Shown here: positions 1 through 8,998 of the stretch, piece after piece
How positions within the stretch are numbered: the stretch's first letter is position 1
How the letters are laid out: each line of letters begins with the position of its first letter
Source: Phytohabitans suffuscus
GTDB taxonomy: Bacteria; Actinomycetota; Actinomycetes; Mycobacteriales; Micromonosporaceae
Assembly: GCF_011764565.1 (NCBI RefSeq)
Contig: NZ_AP022871.1
Span: 7,998,320 to 8,062,319, forward strand
Reading direction: 5' to 3'
Length of the DNA: 64,000 nucleotides
Program-made: the position numbers and the translations under genes
Notes under the pieces: generated by a model
What the model was told of the DNA's origin: nothing
The model's input: the letters and a program-made list of their open reading frames with translations, nothing else
Database searches by the model: none

Positions 1-534
1 GGTGACGTCGCGGCCGCGTAGCTCGCGGGCGAGGATCAGCGTGATCGCCTCGACCGCGGCCTTGCTGGCCACGTACGCGGCCTGACCTTCCGGGGCCAGG
101 CCCACGTCGGAGGAGGAGAAGTTGACGATGGCGCCGCCGGGGCGGACGTGGCGCGCGGCCTGCTGGTTGACCACGAACGTGCCGCGGATGTTGACCCGGT
201 GCAGTTCGTCCAGTTCGGACAGGTCCAGGTCGGCGATCGTGCCGGCGGCGGTACGGGCAGCCGCGTGCACCACCACGTCCACGCCGCCGTACTCCCGTTC
301 GGTGCGGTCGAACAGGGCCGCGACGGCGGTCTCGTCGGCGACGTCGGCCCGTACCGCGATGGCCCTGCGGCCGGCCTCGACGATCTCCTTGACGGCGAGC
401 GCGGCCTGGTCCGTGTCGTTGGCGTAGCCGACGACGACGGCGAAGCCCTCGGCGGCGAGCCAGCGTACGACCTGCCGCCCGATGCCGCGGGCGCCGCCGG
501 TGACGACGGCGACCCGCGGATCAGCAACGCTCAT
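1..534 (-). CDS. Short-chain dehydrogenase/reductase, C-terminus outside window
   Basis: Classical SDR oxidoreductase using NAD(P)H; the substrate cannot be told from sequence. Only the first 178 residues are visible because the gene runs off the left edge. The Rossmann nucleotide motif TGGARGIG is at residues 12-19, the catalytic serine lies in the FSSS segment (about 139-142) and the YxxxK pair is Y154/K158, so the catalytic core is intact. The ATG at 534 follows the stop of the DUF305 lipoprotein gene by 2 nt, so it is probably the last gene of a transcript coming from the polysaccharide monooxygenase gene. Relatives are often annotated as 3-oxoacyl-ACP reductase or glucose dehydrogenase, but nothing here supports either substrate. 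Confidence 0.85.
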   Translation of the reverse strand, partial: MSVADPRVAVVTGGARGIGRQVVRWLAAEGFAVVVGYANDTDQAALAVKEIVEAGRRAIAVRADVADETAVAALFDRTEREYGGVDVVVHAAARTAAGTIADLDLSELDELHRVNIRGTFVVNQQAARHVRPGGAIVNFSSSDVGLAPEGQAAYVASKAAVEAITLILARELRGRDVT

Positions 535-536
535 GC

Positions 537-1130
537 TCAGCCTCCGATCATGCGGAGCATCTGTGCCACCTGGTCGGCGCGGGACTCCTTGATCCGCTTG
601 GCCAGGTCCCTGGTCTGGGGGTTGACCCCGTCGGCGGCGAGGTTGGTCAGCTCGACCGCGCTGTTCTGGTGGCCCGTCAGCAGGTTGAGGAACGTGGCCT
701 CGAAGTCCGTGTCGGGCGTGTCCCGCAGCGCCTCGACCTGCTCCGGGCCGGTCGCCGGGAGGCCGCCGTGGCTGGCGTGCGTGGACATGTCCTGGCTCGC
801 CTCCGTGGCCTCCTTCCAGCCGGTCAGCCACGACTCCATGATCTTGACTTCCTCGCGCTGGGTGGTGTCGATCGCGGCGGCCAGGAGGCGGACGTCCTCG
901 CTCAGCGTGCGGTCGGCGGCCAGGGCGGTCAGCTCCAGCCCCTGCCCGTCGTGCGCGATCATCATCTGGAGGAACATCACGTCCGCCGAGTTGTGCTCCG
1001 CGTCGGCGGCCGGAAGGATACCGGCTGCGGGCGCGGCGTCGGCGGGCGGGGCGGGCGGCGGCGACGGCTCGGTCGAGCAGCCCGCGGCGAGCAGCAGCGC
1101 GGCGGCGGCCGCGAAGAGGATGCGTCGCAT
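537..1130 (-). CDS. DUF305-family lipoprotein
   Basis: Predicted 197-residue exported lipoprotein. The signal peptide ends in a lipobox (LLLAAGC, lipid-modified Cys18), followed by a Pro/Ala-rich spacer and a helical DUF305 domain (about residues 45-195). DUF305 proteins usually carry two MxxHH-type motifs thought to bind metal; here they read MMIAHD and LLTGHQ, so the second histidine of each pair is lost. The family is often found beside copper-handling proteins, and this gene starts 4 nt after the stop of a copper-dependent AA10 monooxygenase gene. A role in copper delivery or in the cell envelope is therefore a reasonable guess, not shown. Confidence 0.8.
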   Translation of the reverse strand: MRRILFAAAAALLLAAGCSTEPSPPPAPPADAAPAAGILPAADAEHNSADVMFLQMMIAHDGQGLELTALAADRTLSEDVRLLAAAIDTTQREEVKIMESWLTGWKEATEASQDMSTHASHGGLPATGPEQVEALRDTPDTDFEATFLNLLTGHQNSAVELTNLAADGVNPQTRDLAKRIKESRADQVAQMLRMIGG

Positions 1131-1134
1131 GGCG

Positions 1135-1900
1135 TCAGACCGGCAGCCAGAGGGCGAGCGTGAAGATCGACGGCTCCCAGCCGGACAGCGACGTGTGCGA
1201 CTGGCGGCAGCGGTACCGCTGGCCCTGGAACGTGACCTCGTCCCCGGTCCGGTAGGCGGTGCCGGTGGCCCAGGTGCCGCCGCCGGTGTTCGCGGGGGCG
1301 GCGGGGCGCTGGTCGGCGGCCGCGTGGTGGCCGGCGGCGTCGCGGGGGAGCGGTGGTGGCCGGGGGCGGGTTGTCCGGGGTGCCGCCACCACCCACGTTG
1401 AGGTCGACGCAGCTGTAGAACGCCATCGGGGTGTCGCCGATGTTCCAGATCGCCAGCACGGTGCGGCGGCCGGGGAAGCGGGAGAGGTCGACCTGGTGCG
1501 AGACGACCGCGTCCGGCTGCTGGTTGCCGCCGTCGACGACCGCGACGCGGGTGTTCCCGACGAAGTACTCCCAGTTCGCGGTGCGGTGGCGGGCGGTGAA
1601 GACCCAGGTGAACGTCACCGACGAGCCGACCGTGCGGGCCGGCCACGCCCGGCTGTCGTCGTTCAGCACGGCGAACTGGGACAGGCCGCCGTCGCAGCTG
1701 CGCAGCCCCTTGGGGCCTTCGACGCTCTGCGGTTCGAACTGGATCTGTCCACAGTCGGGGACGGCGCGTGACGCGCACAGGGCCTGGCGGCTGGGCGGGG
1801 CGGAGACGTACCCGTGGGCGGATGCCGCGGAGCCGGTCGCGACCAGGCCCGCGGCGGCGGTACCGGCGATCACCAGGGGATAGACGAAAACCTTACGCAT
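1135..1900 (-). CDS. AA10 lytic polysaccharide monooxygenase with C-terminal carbohydrate-binding module (two frameshifts)
   Basis: Secreted copper enzyme that oxidatively cleaves chitin or cellulose. After a signal peptide ending ASA, mature residue 1 is His29 (HGYVSAPPSRQ), the first ligand of the copper histidine brace; the second is His105 in TARHRTANWEYF. The AA10 domain ends near residue 170 and a Pro/Thr linker leads to a small CBM5/12-like module (GTWATGTAYRTGDEVTFQG) that stops at 1135. The linker changes frame twice, near 1332-1340 and near 1300-1312. At each site a five-C run would restore the frame if it were six C, which suggests two base-calling deletions and not true decay. First gene of a probable operon with the DUF305 and SDR genes. 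Confidence 0.85.
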
Positions 1901-1985
1901 GCCGGGGGACGCTACGGACGGTGACCATAAACAGACCTTAAACGCCTCATAAATCCGGCCGTGGTCCTGACCGGACGGTCGCGGG

Positions 1986-3275
1986 TCACGCTGGCGGGAC
2001 GGTCGCGGGTCCGGGCGGGAGGAGCATCGCCACCCGCGCCCCGCCCAGGCGGCCCCGGCCGATCTCGAGGCGGCCGCCCGCCGACTGGGCGATGCGCTGC
2101 GCGATGTCCAGGCCGAGCCCGGTCGAGCCGCTGCCGCTCACGCCGCGCCGCACGGCCGCCGCGGGATCGGCGATGCCCGGCCCGGCGTCGTCCACCACCA
2201 GGCCCTCGGGCGAGACGCCGACCAGGAACGCCGTCCCTTCCGGAGTGTGCGCGAACACGTTGCCCAGCAAAGCGTCTATCGCCAGGATCAGCTCGCCGCG
2301 GGGCAGCCGTACCGGCACCGGCCGCTCGCCACCGACCACTGTGGTGGGTCGCCCCTGGTCCTCGGCGAGCACCGACCAGAACGCGAGCCGGTCGGCCAGC
2401 ACCTCGACGAGGTCGGTGCTGTGACTGGCCCGGGTGCCGGAGCTGAGCCGCGCGCCGGTGATGATGGCTTCGAGCTCGTCGTCGAGCAGGTCGAACGCCT
2501 GCGCCATCCGGTCCGCCACCGCACCGCGCGGCAGCGCCTCGGCGTCCAGGCGCAGCGCGGTCAGCGGGGTGCGCAGCCGGTGCGAGAGGTCCGCGGCCAG
2601 CTCGCGCTCGTTGTCGATGAGCTGCCGCATGTTGTCGGCCATCGTGTTGAACGAGCGCGCCGCGTCGCTCAGCTCCGGCGGCCCGGCCGGCTCCACCCGC
2701 ACGCTGAGGTCGCCGTCGCCGAGGCGGCGCGCGCCGGCGGCCAGCTCGCGGGTGGCCCGTACCAGGCGGGCGCCGAGCCGGTCGGCGACCAATGTGGACC
2801 CCGCCACCAGCACCACGGCCAGCCCGGCGAGCGCGAGCCAGGCGGGCCACACGCCGCGGTAGATCTGGTCGTCCGGCACGAACACCTCGACGACCGCGGT
2901 CCGCCCTCCATCCAGGACACTCGGCTGGAGGTAGGCCAGGCCGCCGTCGTACTCCACGATGGATGGTCGCCGGGAGCGCGACGCCGCGTCGACGTCGGCC
3001 GTCGCGGCGCGCGGCGACCCGATCGCGTCCAGCTCCGGCAGGTGTACCGCGAGCCGCCCGTCGCTGCCCGCCGCCGTGCTCGCCACCGCCTGGTCCAGCA
3101 GCGCCGGGTCGGTGTCGACGGCGAGCGCGACGACGATCGCGGTGGCCTGCTGCCGCGCGTCGCCGACCGCCCGCTCGTGGGCTATCTGGCGGGTCAGGAT
3201 CGCCAGCGGCACGAGGAACGCGAGGGCCACCATCGACGTGATCGCCAGCGCGAGCCGGGTGAGGGTGAGCCTCAT
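1986..3275 (-). CDS. Sensor histidine kinase
   Basis: Membrane sensor kinase of 429 residues. Transmembrane helices at about 8-28 and 144-164 enclose an extracytoplasmic sensor region of about 115 residues; a HAMP-like linker follows (165-217), then the dimerisation helix with phospho-acceptor His232 in DLSHRLRTPLTAL. The ATPase domain shows an N-box (LLGNVFAHT), a G1 box (VDDAGPGI) and a G2 box (GSTGLGLDIAQRIA), so it should be active. Its ATG overlaps the stop of the upstream response regulator by 4 nt (ATGA), so the two are translationally coupled. The signal sensed is unknown. Confidence 0.93.
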   Translation of the reverse strand: MRLTLTRLALAITSMVALAFLVPLAILTRQIAHERAVGDARQQATAIVVALAVDTDPALLDQAVASTAAGSDGRLAVHLPELDAIGSPRAATADVDAASRSRRPSIVEYDGGLAYLQPSVLDGGRTAVVEVFVPDDQIYRGVWPAWLALAGLAVVLVAGSTLVADRLGARLVRATRELAAGARRLGDGDLSVRVEPAGPPELSDAARSFNTMADNMRQLIDNERELAADLSHRLRTPLTALRLDAEALPRGAVADRMAQAFDLLDDELEAIITGARLSSGTRASHSTDLVEVLADRLAFWSVLAEDQGRPTTVVGGERPVPVRLPRGELILAIDALLGNVFAHTPEGTAFLVGVSPEGLVVDDAGPGIADPAAAVRRGVSGSGSTGLGLDIAQRIAQSAGGRLEIGRGRLGGARVAMLLPPGPATVPPA

Positions 3276-4063
3276 GCGCGCGGCTCTCCGAGGGCGCCCG
3301 AACCACCGGCCGGACCGGCGGCCGGGCCAGCGCCCGGACCGCCGGCCGGACCGGCGGGCTGGCCCGCGGGCCCCGGCTCGACCAGCTTGACGCCGACACC
3401 ACGCACCGTGTGCAGGAAGCGGGGCCGCGCGGCCGTCTCGCCGAGCTTGCGGCGCAGCCACGAGATGTGCACGTCGATCGTCTGCTCCTCGCCGATGCGG
3501 TCCTGCTGCCACACCTGGGCCAGCAGCTCCCGCCGGCTCACCACCCGGCCGACCCGCCCCGCCAGGTACGCGAGCACGTCGAACTCCCGCCGCGTCAGCC
3601 GGATCGGCGCGCCGTCCAGCCGCACCTCCCGCTGCTGCGGGTCGATGACCAGTGAACCCACGGTGATGCTCGGCGTCTCCTCCGGCACCGGCCGTCCGCG
3701 CCGCTGCACGGCCGCGATCCGGGCCAGCAGGTGGCCGCTGGAGAACGGCTTGGTCACGTAGTCGTCCGCGCCCGCGTTCAGCAGGTTGATGATGTCCACC
3801 TCGGAGCGCCGGGCGGTCGCCACGATCACCGGTACGTCCGAGACGCTCCGCATCATCCGCAGCGCGTCGGCGCCGTCGATGTCCGGCAGCCCCAGGTCGA
3901 GGATCACCAGGTCGGGCCGGTCGTCGGCGACGATGCGCAGCGCGTCCACCGCCTGCGTCGCACCCCGCACGACGTGCCCGGCGTCGACCAGCGCGCGGGT
4001 GAGCGCCGCCGAGACGATGCGGTCGTCCTCGACCAGCAGGATCAAGGCCATGCGGTTCACCAT
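3272..4063 (-). CDS. OmpR/PhoB-family response regulator
   Basis: DNA-binding response regulator, partner of the downstream kinase. The receiver domain (about 5-118) has the acidic pair at 13-14, phospho-acceptor Asp56 in VILDLGLPD and Lys105 in DDYVTKPF. The winged-helix DNA-binding domain (about 130-225) is of the OmpR type (LTRREFDVLAYLAG, VDVHISWLRRKLGE-like). The last about 35 residues are an unusual Pro/Gly/Ala-rich tail of low complexity, encoded by a repetitive GGCCGG-type stretch at 3295-3370. Translation may start at 4063 or at the internal Met5 (4051), which sits closer to the conserved fold. It is transcribed divergently from the exported protein at 4181, a plausible target. Confidence 0.93.
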   Translation of the reverse strand: MVNRMALILLVEDDRIVSAALTRALVDAGHVVRGATQAVDALRIVADDRPDLVILDLGLPDIDGADALRMMRSVSDVPVIVATARRSEVDIINLLNAGADDYVTKPFSSGHLLARIAAVQRRGRPVPEETPSITVGSLVIDPQQREVRLDGAPIRLTRREFDVLAYLAGRVGRVVSRRELLAQVWQQDRIGEEQTIDVHISWLRRKLGETAARPRFLHTVRGVGVKLVEPGPAGQPAGPAGGPGAGPAAGPAGGSGALGEPRA

Positions 4064-4180
4064 ATGGGCTGCGGCGATCCCCGAGGACCCGCGGGCCGGC
4101 CTCGGGAGCGCAGCGACGAGGACGGACGCCCGCCACCCCCAGACGGACGCCCGCCACCGCGACGCCGGGGCGGTGGTTCA

Positions 4181-4738
4181 ATGGCCCCCATGCGGCTGCG
4201 TGGATGGGTCCCGGTGCTGGGGTGGTGTGCGGCCACGCTCGCGAGCATCGGCGTGGCCACGGTCGCGCTCCAGCCGGTGCTGCGCACGGCCACTCCCGAC
4301 CTGCCGTCGGCGCCCCTGGACCGCGCGGTGGCGGCGCCCCCGCCCGCGCCGGTCGTCACGTCCCCGCCCGCGCCGCCCTCGGCGTCGGTGTCGGTCGCGC
4401 CCTCGCGGACCCGTTCTCCCAGCCCGCCGCCCGCGCCGAGGTCACCGTCGCCGAGTCCGGCCACCGTGATCGACGGGTGGACGGTGACGACCGGGTCGGA
4501 CGGTCAGACGACGTACACGCGCGCGTTCCGGGTCGGCGGCGGCCAGGCGGTGATCCGCATGACGCCCGGCCGCGTGCACCTGGTCACCGCGACCCCCAAC
4601 CCCGGCTTCACCGTCGACACCGTGCAGAACGAGCCGGGCAACCTGGCCGTCCAGTTCACCGAGCCCAACCACTACTTCGTGATCCACGCGGTGTGGCAGG
4701 ACAAGCCGGTCGCCCAGGTCAGCGAGGTCGGCGGCTGA
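4181..4738 (+). CDS. Exported or membrane-anchored protein with proline-rich spacer, unknown function
   Basis: Protein of 185 residues (182 if it starts at the second ATG, 4190). A single hydrophobic helix near the N-terminus (about 9-30) should act as signal peptide or anchor. A Pro/Ser/Ala-rich segment (about 40-93) is followed by a C-terminal beta-rich domain of about 90 residues (from VIDGWTVTTGSDGQTT to the end). I do not recognise the C-terminal domain. It is divergent from the response regulator gene with 117 nt between starts, a common position for an output gene of the system. The last 20 nt overlap the end of the convergent hydrolase gene. Confidence 0.7.
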   Translation: MAPMRLRGWVPVLGWCAATLASIGVATVALQPVLRTATPDLPSAPLDRAVAAPPPAPVVTSPPAPPSASVSVAPSRTRSPSPPPAPRSPSPSPATVIDGWTVTTGSDGQTTYTRAFRVGGGQAVIRMTPGRVHLVTATPNPGFTVDTVQNEPGNLAVQFTEPNHYFVIHAVWQDKPVAQVSEVGG

Positions 4739-5603
4739 GCAGCTTCTGGAGGTGGTACAAGGTCTCCTCCGGCGCCTCCTCGGGCAGGAAGTGACCGGCG
4801 TCGACCGGCCCGCCGTCCAGGTCCCGCGACCAGGCCGCCCAGATCGCGAGCGGGTCGTACAGCTGGGCCACCGCGCCCTTCGCGCCCCACAGCACCGTCA
4901 TCGGGCACTCGATGCGGCGCAACCCCCGGTCGGCCGCGTCGTCGGCGACGTCGAGGGTGGCCGCCGCGCGGTACTCCTCGCAGATCGCGTGCACCGTCGC
5001 CGGGTCGCTGAACGACGCGACGTACGCCGCCCGGACCTCGTCGGGGAACGCGTTCGGCCGCGCGGCCCAGTTGCCGAGCATGTAGTCGACCAGCACGTGC
5101 GGCGCGGCGCCGACCAGCCGCTCCGGCACCGGCTCGGGCGCGGCCAGGAACGACCAGACCCAGTAGGCGAGGCTGAACTCGCCGTCCGCGCGGGCGTACG
5201 CCTCGCCGACCGGCACGATGTCGAGCACCGCGACGTGGGTGGCGACCTCGGGATGGTCCAGCGCCAGCCGGTACGCGCACCGCGCGCCCCGGTCGTGCCC
5301 GACGACCGCGAACCGGTCGAAGCCCAGCGTGGCCATCACCTCGACCTGGTCGCCGGCGAGCACCCGCATGCTGTACGGCCCGTGGTCGGGAGCGCTCGGC
5401 GGCTTCCCGCTCGCGCCGTACCCGCGCAGGTCCGTCGCCACGACGGTGTGGGTCTCGGCCAGCGCCGGCGCCACCTTGTGCCACATCAGGTGCGTCTGCG
5501 GGATGCCGTGCAGGAGCAGCACCGGCGGCCCCGAGCCGCCCTTCACCCCGTGGATCGCCGCACCCGACGTCGAGATCGTGAACTCGTCGAACCCCTCGAA
5601 CAC
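4719..5603 (-). CDS. Alpha/beta hydrolase, haloacetate dehalogenase-like
   Basis: Cytoplasmic alpha/beta-hydrolase of 294 residues with an aspartate nucleophile. The oxyanion segment is LLLHGIPQTHLMW (30-41), the nucleophile elbow is GHDRGAR with Asp104, and the catalytic His lies in VDAGHFLPEEAP near the C-terminus. Arg105 and Arg108, placed like the carboxylate-binding arginines of fluoroacetate dehalogenase (DRxxR), are present. The halide-pocket His-Trp pair of that enzyme is not: the equivalent segment reads YWVWSFL, keeping Trp but with Val in place of His. A 2-haloacid or other ester/epoxide substrate is possible. It overlaps the convergent upstream gene by 20 nt. Confidence 0.82.
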   Translation of the reverse strand: MFEGFDEFTISTSGAAIHGVKGGSGPPVLLLHGIPQTHLMWHKVAPALAETHTVVATDLRGYGASGKPPSAPDHGPYSMRVLAGDQVEVMATLGFDRFAVVGHDRGARCAYRLALDHPEVATHVAVLDIVPVGEAYARADGEFSLAYWVWSFLAAPEPVPERLVGAAPHVLVDYMLGNWAARPNAFPDEVRAAYVASFSDPATVHAICEEYRAAATLDVADDAADRGLRRIECPMTVLWGAKGAVAQLYDPLAIWAAWSRDLDGGPVDAGHFLPEEAPEETLYHLQKLLSRRPR

Positions 5604-5653
5604 CCGATGTGGGTACCCGGCGCCGCCGCGATGACACGTCCGGCGCCGCGCGC

Positions 5654-5659
5654 TAGCGT
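5654..5659 (+). promoter_or_regulatory. Leaderless-type -10 box TAGCGT
   Basis: TAGCGT ends 7 nt before the ATG at 5667, the geometry of actinobacterial leaderless promoters (TANNNT). From 5667 a 21-codon frame (MEGVPDDGERVAASL...) stops at 5732, overlapping the GTG at 5729. Either it is a coupled leader peptide, or one base is missing near 5725 and it is the true N-terminus of the next protein. Confidence 0.45.
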
Positions 5660-5716
5660 TCCCGGGATGGAGGGTGTGCCGGACGACGGTGAGCGGGTGG
5701 CCGCGTCGCTGGCGCG

Positions 5717-6193
5717 GTGGCTGGCCGGGTGACCTTCGCCGACCTGGGCGCCGACGAGGTCACCGACCTGCTCACCGGCGCCGTCGTGGCCTGGGCCGAG
5801 GGTCAGGGCTGGCGGGCCTACCGCCGGGCGCCGAGCGTGCTGCCGCTGCCGCCGCCGTACGCGCACCGGCACTCCTGGATCGACGTCGGCTGCGCCCGCC
5901 CCGCCGGCCCGCCGATCGCGGTCGAGCTGGACCGCACCGACCGCCAGCGCACCGTCGACAAGCTCCTGGCCGAGGCGCGGGCCGGCCGCGTGGCGATCTG
6001 GCTGCGGTGGGGCGCCGGCCCGTTCGCCGCGCCGCCGGCCCCGGTCCACCTGGTGACCTGCCCGGTGACGGTGCGGCGCGGCGGCGGCTCGCGGTACACC
6101 CGGCAGCCGACCCGCGACCGCCCGCCGCCCGAGCACACGACCGCACCCGTGACCGGCGAGCAGGCCGACCTGTTCGCCACCGGTACGCCGTAG
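5717..6193 (+). CDS. Hypothetical protein, 158 residues, N-terminus uncertain
   Basis: Small soluble protein with no family I can name. The central part (HRHSWIDVGCARP, then AVELDRTDRQRTVDKLLAEARAGRVAIWLRWG) alternates short strands and helices with acidic residues and resembles a restriction-endonuclease-like fold only vaguely. The C-terminal 35 residues are Arg/Pro/Thr-rich and probably disordered. Start choices are GTG 5717 or GTG 5729. Joining the upstream 21-codon frame beginning at ATG 5667 (behind a leaderless-type -10) by a one-base shift would give about 176 residues; given how often this sequence is shifted, that longer form is credible. Its end is 1 nt from the end of the convergent atzF gene. 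Confidence 0.6.
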   Translation: MAGRVTFADLGADEVTDLLTGAVVAWAEGQGWRAYRRAPSVLPLPPPYAHRHSWIDVGCARPAGPPIAVELDRTDRQRTVDKLLAEARAGRVAIWLRWGAGPFAAPPAPVHLVTCPVTVRRGGGSRYTRQPTRDRPPPEHTTAPVTGEQADLFATGTP

Positions 6194-6194
6194 C

Positions 6195-7855
6195 TCAGCT
6201 CCCGGCCGGCCGGGACGGCGGTCCGCCGGCGGCGAGGGCCGCACGCCAGCCGCCGGCCGCGGTCACGTCGGTGGCGTCGCGGACGCCGTGTTCGGCGGTG
6301 ATGAAGCCGGCCACCGACGTGCCGTCGTCGAGCGCCACGCGGCCCAGGCCCAGCGGTGCCGGCACCGTGTCGAGCAGCGCGCCCACCGCCTGGTGGGGGA
6401 CCTGCCACACCTCGACCGCGATGCCGTCCGCCGGGCCGTCGCCGGTCCGCACCAGTCCTGGCCTCGGCACGCCGGGGCCGCTCAGCCGGTACAGCCGGTA
6501 GCCGGGCGCGGTCCTCGCCCGGAACGCCAGCCGGGCGCCGGCCGACACCAGCTCGTGGTTGAGCGGCAGGCCCGAGAGGTGGGCGCCGGCCACGGCCAGC
6601 AGCGCCGTGCCGGGCTGGGCGGGCGGTGCGGCGGCGGGCTCGCCGCACCAGGCCGCGGCCAGGTCGAGCAGCGGGGCGTCGGCGAAGGCCGGGGCGACGA
6701 ACTGCACGCCGAACGGCAGGCCGTCCGCGCGCTGCCCGGCCGGCACCGCGACCGCGCACAGGTCGAGCAGGTTGGCGAACGTGGTGAACGTGCCCACCCG
6801 CGCGTTCACCCCGACCGGGTCGGCCGCGACCTCCGCGAGGCGGGGATGGCCGGGCGTGGTGGGCAGCAGCAGCGCGTCGACGTCCGCCCACACGGCCTCG
6901 GTCTGGCGGCGCAGCGCGGCCAGCCGCTCGAAGCCGGCGAAGACGTCCGGGCCGGGGATGTCACGGCCGCGCAGCACGATGCGGCGCACGGTGGGGTCGA
7001 GGTGGGGTCCGTCGGGCTCCAGGTAGTGGCCGACCGCGGCGTACCGGGCGGCCAACCACGGGCCTTCGTACAACAGCCGGCCCGCCTCCAGGAACGGTCC
7101 GACGTCCACCGGCACCACGTGCGCGGCGATGCCGCGCAGCCGGTCCAGCGCCGCCCGCCAGGCCTCGTGGTGCGGTGGGTCCAGGTCCAGGTCGGCATCT
7201 GGTACGGCTACCACGCGCATCCGTGCGGCGACTCCGGCTGGCGGCCGGGGCGGCATCGGGCGCGACCGGGGGTCGTCCGGGTCGGCCCGGGTGAGGGCGG
7301 CGACCGCGGGGCGGGCCGCCGCGACCGAGCGGGTGAGCGTGGTGACGCAGTCGAGGTCGGCCACCGCGGGCATGACGCCGGTGTTCGAGACGAGCCCGCG
7401 GGTGGGCTTGACCCCACGATCCCGTTGAACGCGGCCGGTACCCGCCCCGACCCGGCCGTGTCGGTGGCGAGCGCGAGCGGCACCGCCCCGCCCGCCACCG
7501 CGACCGCGCTGCCCGAGCTGCTGCCGCCGCTGACGTGCGCGGGGCTGGCGACGCTGTGGCACGCGCCGTACGGGCTGCGCGTGCCCACCAGCCCGGTCGC
7601 GAACTGGTCCAGGTTGGTCTTGCCCACCGGCACCGCGCCGGCTTCGAGCAGCAGCCGCACCGCCGTGGCCGAGGAGCCGGCCGGCTTGGTGGCGAGCGCG
7701 GGGCAGGCGGCGGTGGTGGGGTGGCCGGCCAGGTCGATGTTGTCCTTGACGGCGAAGCGCACGCCGGCCAGCGGCGCTTCCGGGTCGACCCGGCCGGCCA
7801 GCTCGTCCACTTCGGACCGGTCAAGCTGGAGTGTCCACAGTGGCTGCTCGCTCAT
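6195..7855 (-). CDS. atzF: Allophanate hydrolase (one frameshift)
   Basis: Amidase-signature enzyme that hydrolyses allophanate (urea-1-carboxylate) to ammonia and CO2, the last step of biuret, cyanurate or ATP-dependent urea breakdown. The catalytic triad is present: Lys37 in [11 protein letters not shown], the cis-Ser in GGSSSGS (110-116) and nucleophile Ser136 in TDTAGSGR. The C-terminal domain (about 430-550, [14 protein letters not shown] and following) is the one specific to AtzF-type enzymes. The frame breaks near 7411-7416 (GIVG to [12 protein letters not shown]), where a four-G run needs one more G. The ATG overlaps the stop of the substrate-binding-protein gene (ATGA), so enzyme and importer are one operon. 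No urea carboxylase or biuret hydrolase gene is next to it. Confidence 0.9.
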
Positions 7856-8994
7856 GAGGCCGGGATCTTGCCGACGACGCCCTCGACGAAGTAGTCGATC
7901 GCCTCGATCGTCCGGTAGTCGGGCACCGTGCCGGCGGCCACGCGCACCGTGCCGGCCTGGTCGACGACCGGCCCGAGGAACGGCGACCCGTCCTTGCTGA
8001 TCTTCGCCCTGGCGTCGTCGACGAGCTGCTTCGTGGGGGCGTCCACGGCCGGGCCGTACGGCGACTGGACGAACGGGTTGTCGCCGGTCTTGAGGCCGAC
8101 CCGGAAGTTCGCGTTGTACGGCGAGCCGGTGAACGAGCCGGCCACGATCGTCTGGATCATCTTCGTGTAGAGCGGGCCCCAGTCCCACTCGGAGCCGGTC
8201 AGCCACCCCTTCGGGGCCAGCGCGCTGGCGTCCGCGTGGTACCCGACCGTGTACGCGCCGGCCGCCTCGGTGGCCCGGATGACGGTCGCGGTGCAGTCCT
8301 GGTGCTGGCTGATCACGTCGACGCCCTGCGAGAGCAGGCTCTTGGCCGCCTCGGCCTGCTTGGCGGGGTCGCACCAGTTCGAGGTGTTGACCACGTACGT
8401 CTTCGCGGCCGGGTTGACCGACGCGGCCCCGAGCTGGAACGCGTTGATGTTGTCGAGCGTCTGCGAGATCGGGAACGCGTACACGTACCCGAGCTTATTG
8501 CTCTTGGTGGTCCTGCCCGCGACGATGCCGGCGAGATAGACCGGCTCGTAGACGGTGCCGAAGTAGGTGCCGAAGTTGGGCGGCATCGCCCCGTCCACGA
8601 TGTTGCCCTGCTGGAGCACGACCACGTCGGGGTTGGCGGCGGCGACCTTGAGCGCGGGGTCGCGGTGGCCGTACGAGGTGGCGAATATGATCTTCGCGCC
8701 CTTGCGGACCATGCCCTCCATCACCCGCGCGGCGTTGTCGTCCTCGGGCACGTTCTCGGCGGTCAGCACCTCCAGGTCCGGGTACGCCTTGGCCACCGCC
8801 TGGCTGCCCTCGTACGCGGCCTGGTTGTACCCGTAGTCGTCCTTGGGCCCCACGAAGATGAAGCCGATCTTCGTGCCGCCGGTGCCGGGCGCGCCGTCCG
8901 CGGTCGCGGCCTTCTCGGTGGTGTTGGTGGCGCAGGCGGCCAGCAGCAGGGCCGCCGCGGCCACCGCGCTCAGTCTGGGGATTCGCACGGTCAC
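7852..8994 (-). CDS. BMP-family ABC transporter substrate-binding lipoprotein
   Basis: Extracytoplasmic solute-binding lipoprotein of 380 residues. A lipobox (LLLAAC, Cys21) is followed by a periplasmic-binding fold of the BMP/PnrA family ([22 protein letters not shown] near 42-64, then [18 protein letters not shown]). Known members bind nucleosides, but homologues also serve other nitrogen compounds. Here the downstream gene is allophanate hydrolase and the upstream genes are two permeases and an ATPase, so the ligand is more likely a urea-, biuret- or guanylurea-like compound or a purine-derived nitrogen source; this is inference. The gene is fourth of five in the GntR-linked operon. Confidence 0.88.
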   Translation of the reverse strand: MTVRIPRLSAVAAAALLLAACATNTTEKAATADGAPGTGGTKIGFIFVGPKDDYGYNQAAYEGSQAVAKAYPDLEVLTAENVPEDDNAARVMEGMVRKGAKIIFATSYGHRDPALKVAAANPDVVVLQQGNIVDGAMPPNFGTYFGTVYEPVYLAGIVAGRTTKSNKLGYVYAFPISQTLDNINAFQLGAASVNPAAKTYVVNTSNWCDPAKQAEAAKSLLSQGVDVISQHQDCTATVIRATEAAGAYTVGYHADASALAPKGWLTGSEWDWGPLYTKMIQTIVAGSFTGSPYNANFRVGLKTGDNPFVQSPYGPAVDAPTKQLVDDARAKISKDGSPFLGPVVDQAGTVRVAAGTVPDYRTIEAIDYFVEGVVGKIPAS

Positions 8995-8998
8995 ACCT

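Noticed and set aside
1300-1340. Programmed ribosomal frameshifting in the monooxygenase linker
   Set aside because: Two shifts in one linker and many similar G/C-run shifts in unrelated genes make sequence error simpler; no slippery site or pseudoknot pattern was noticed.
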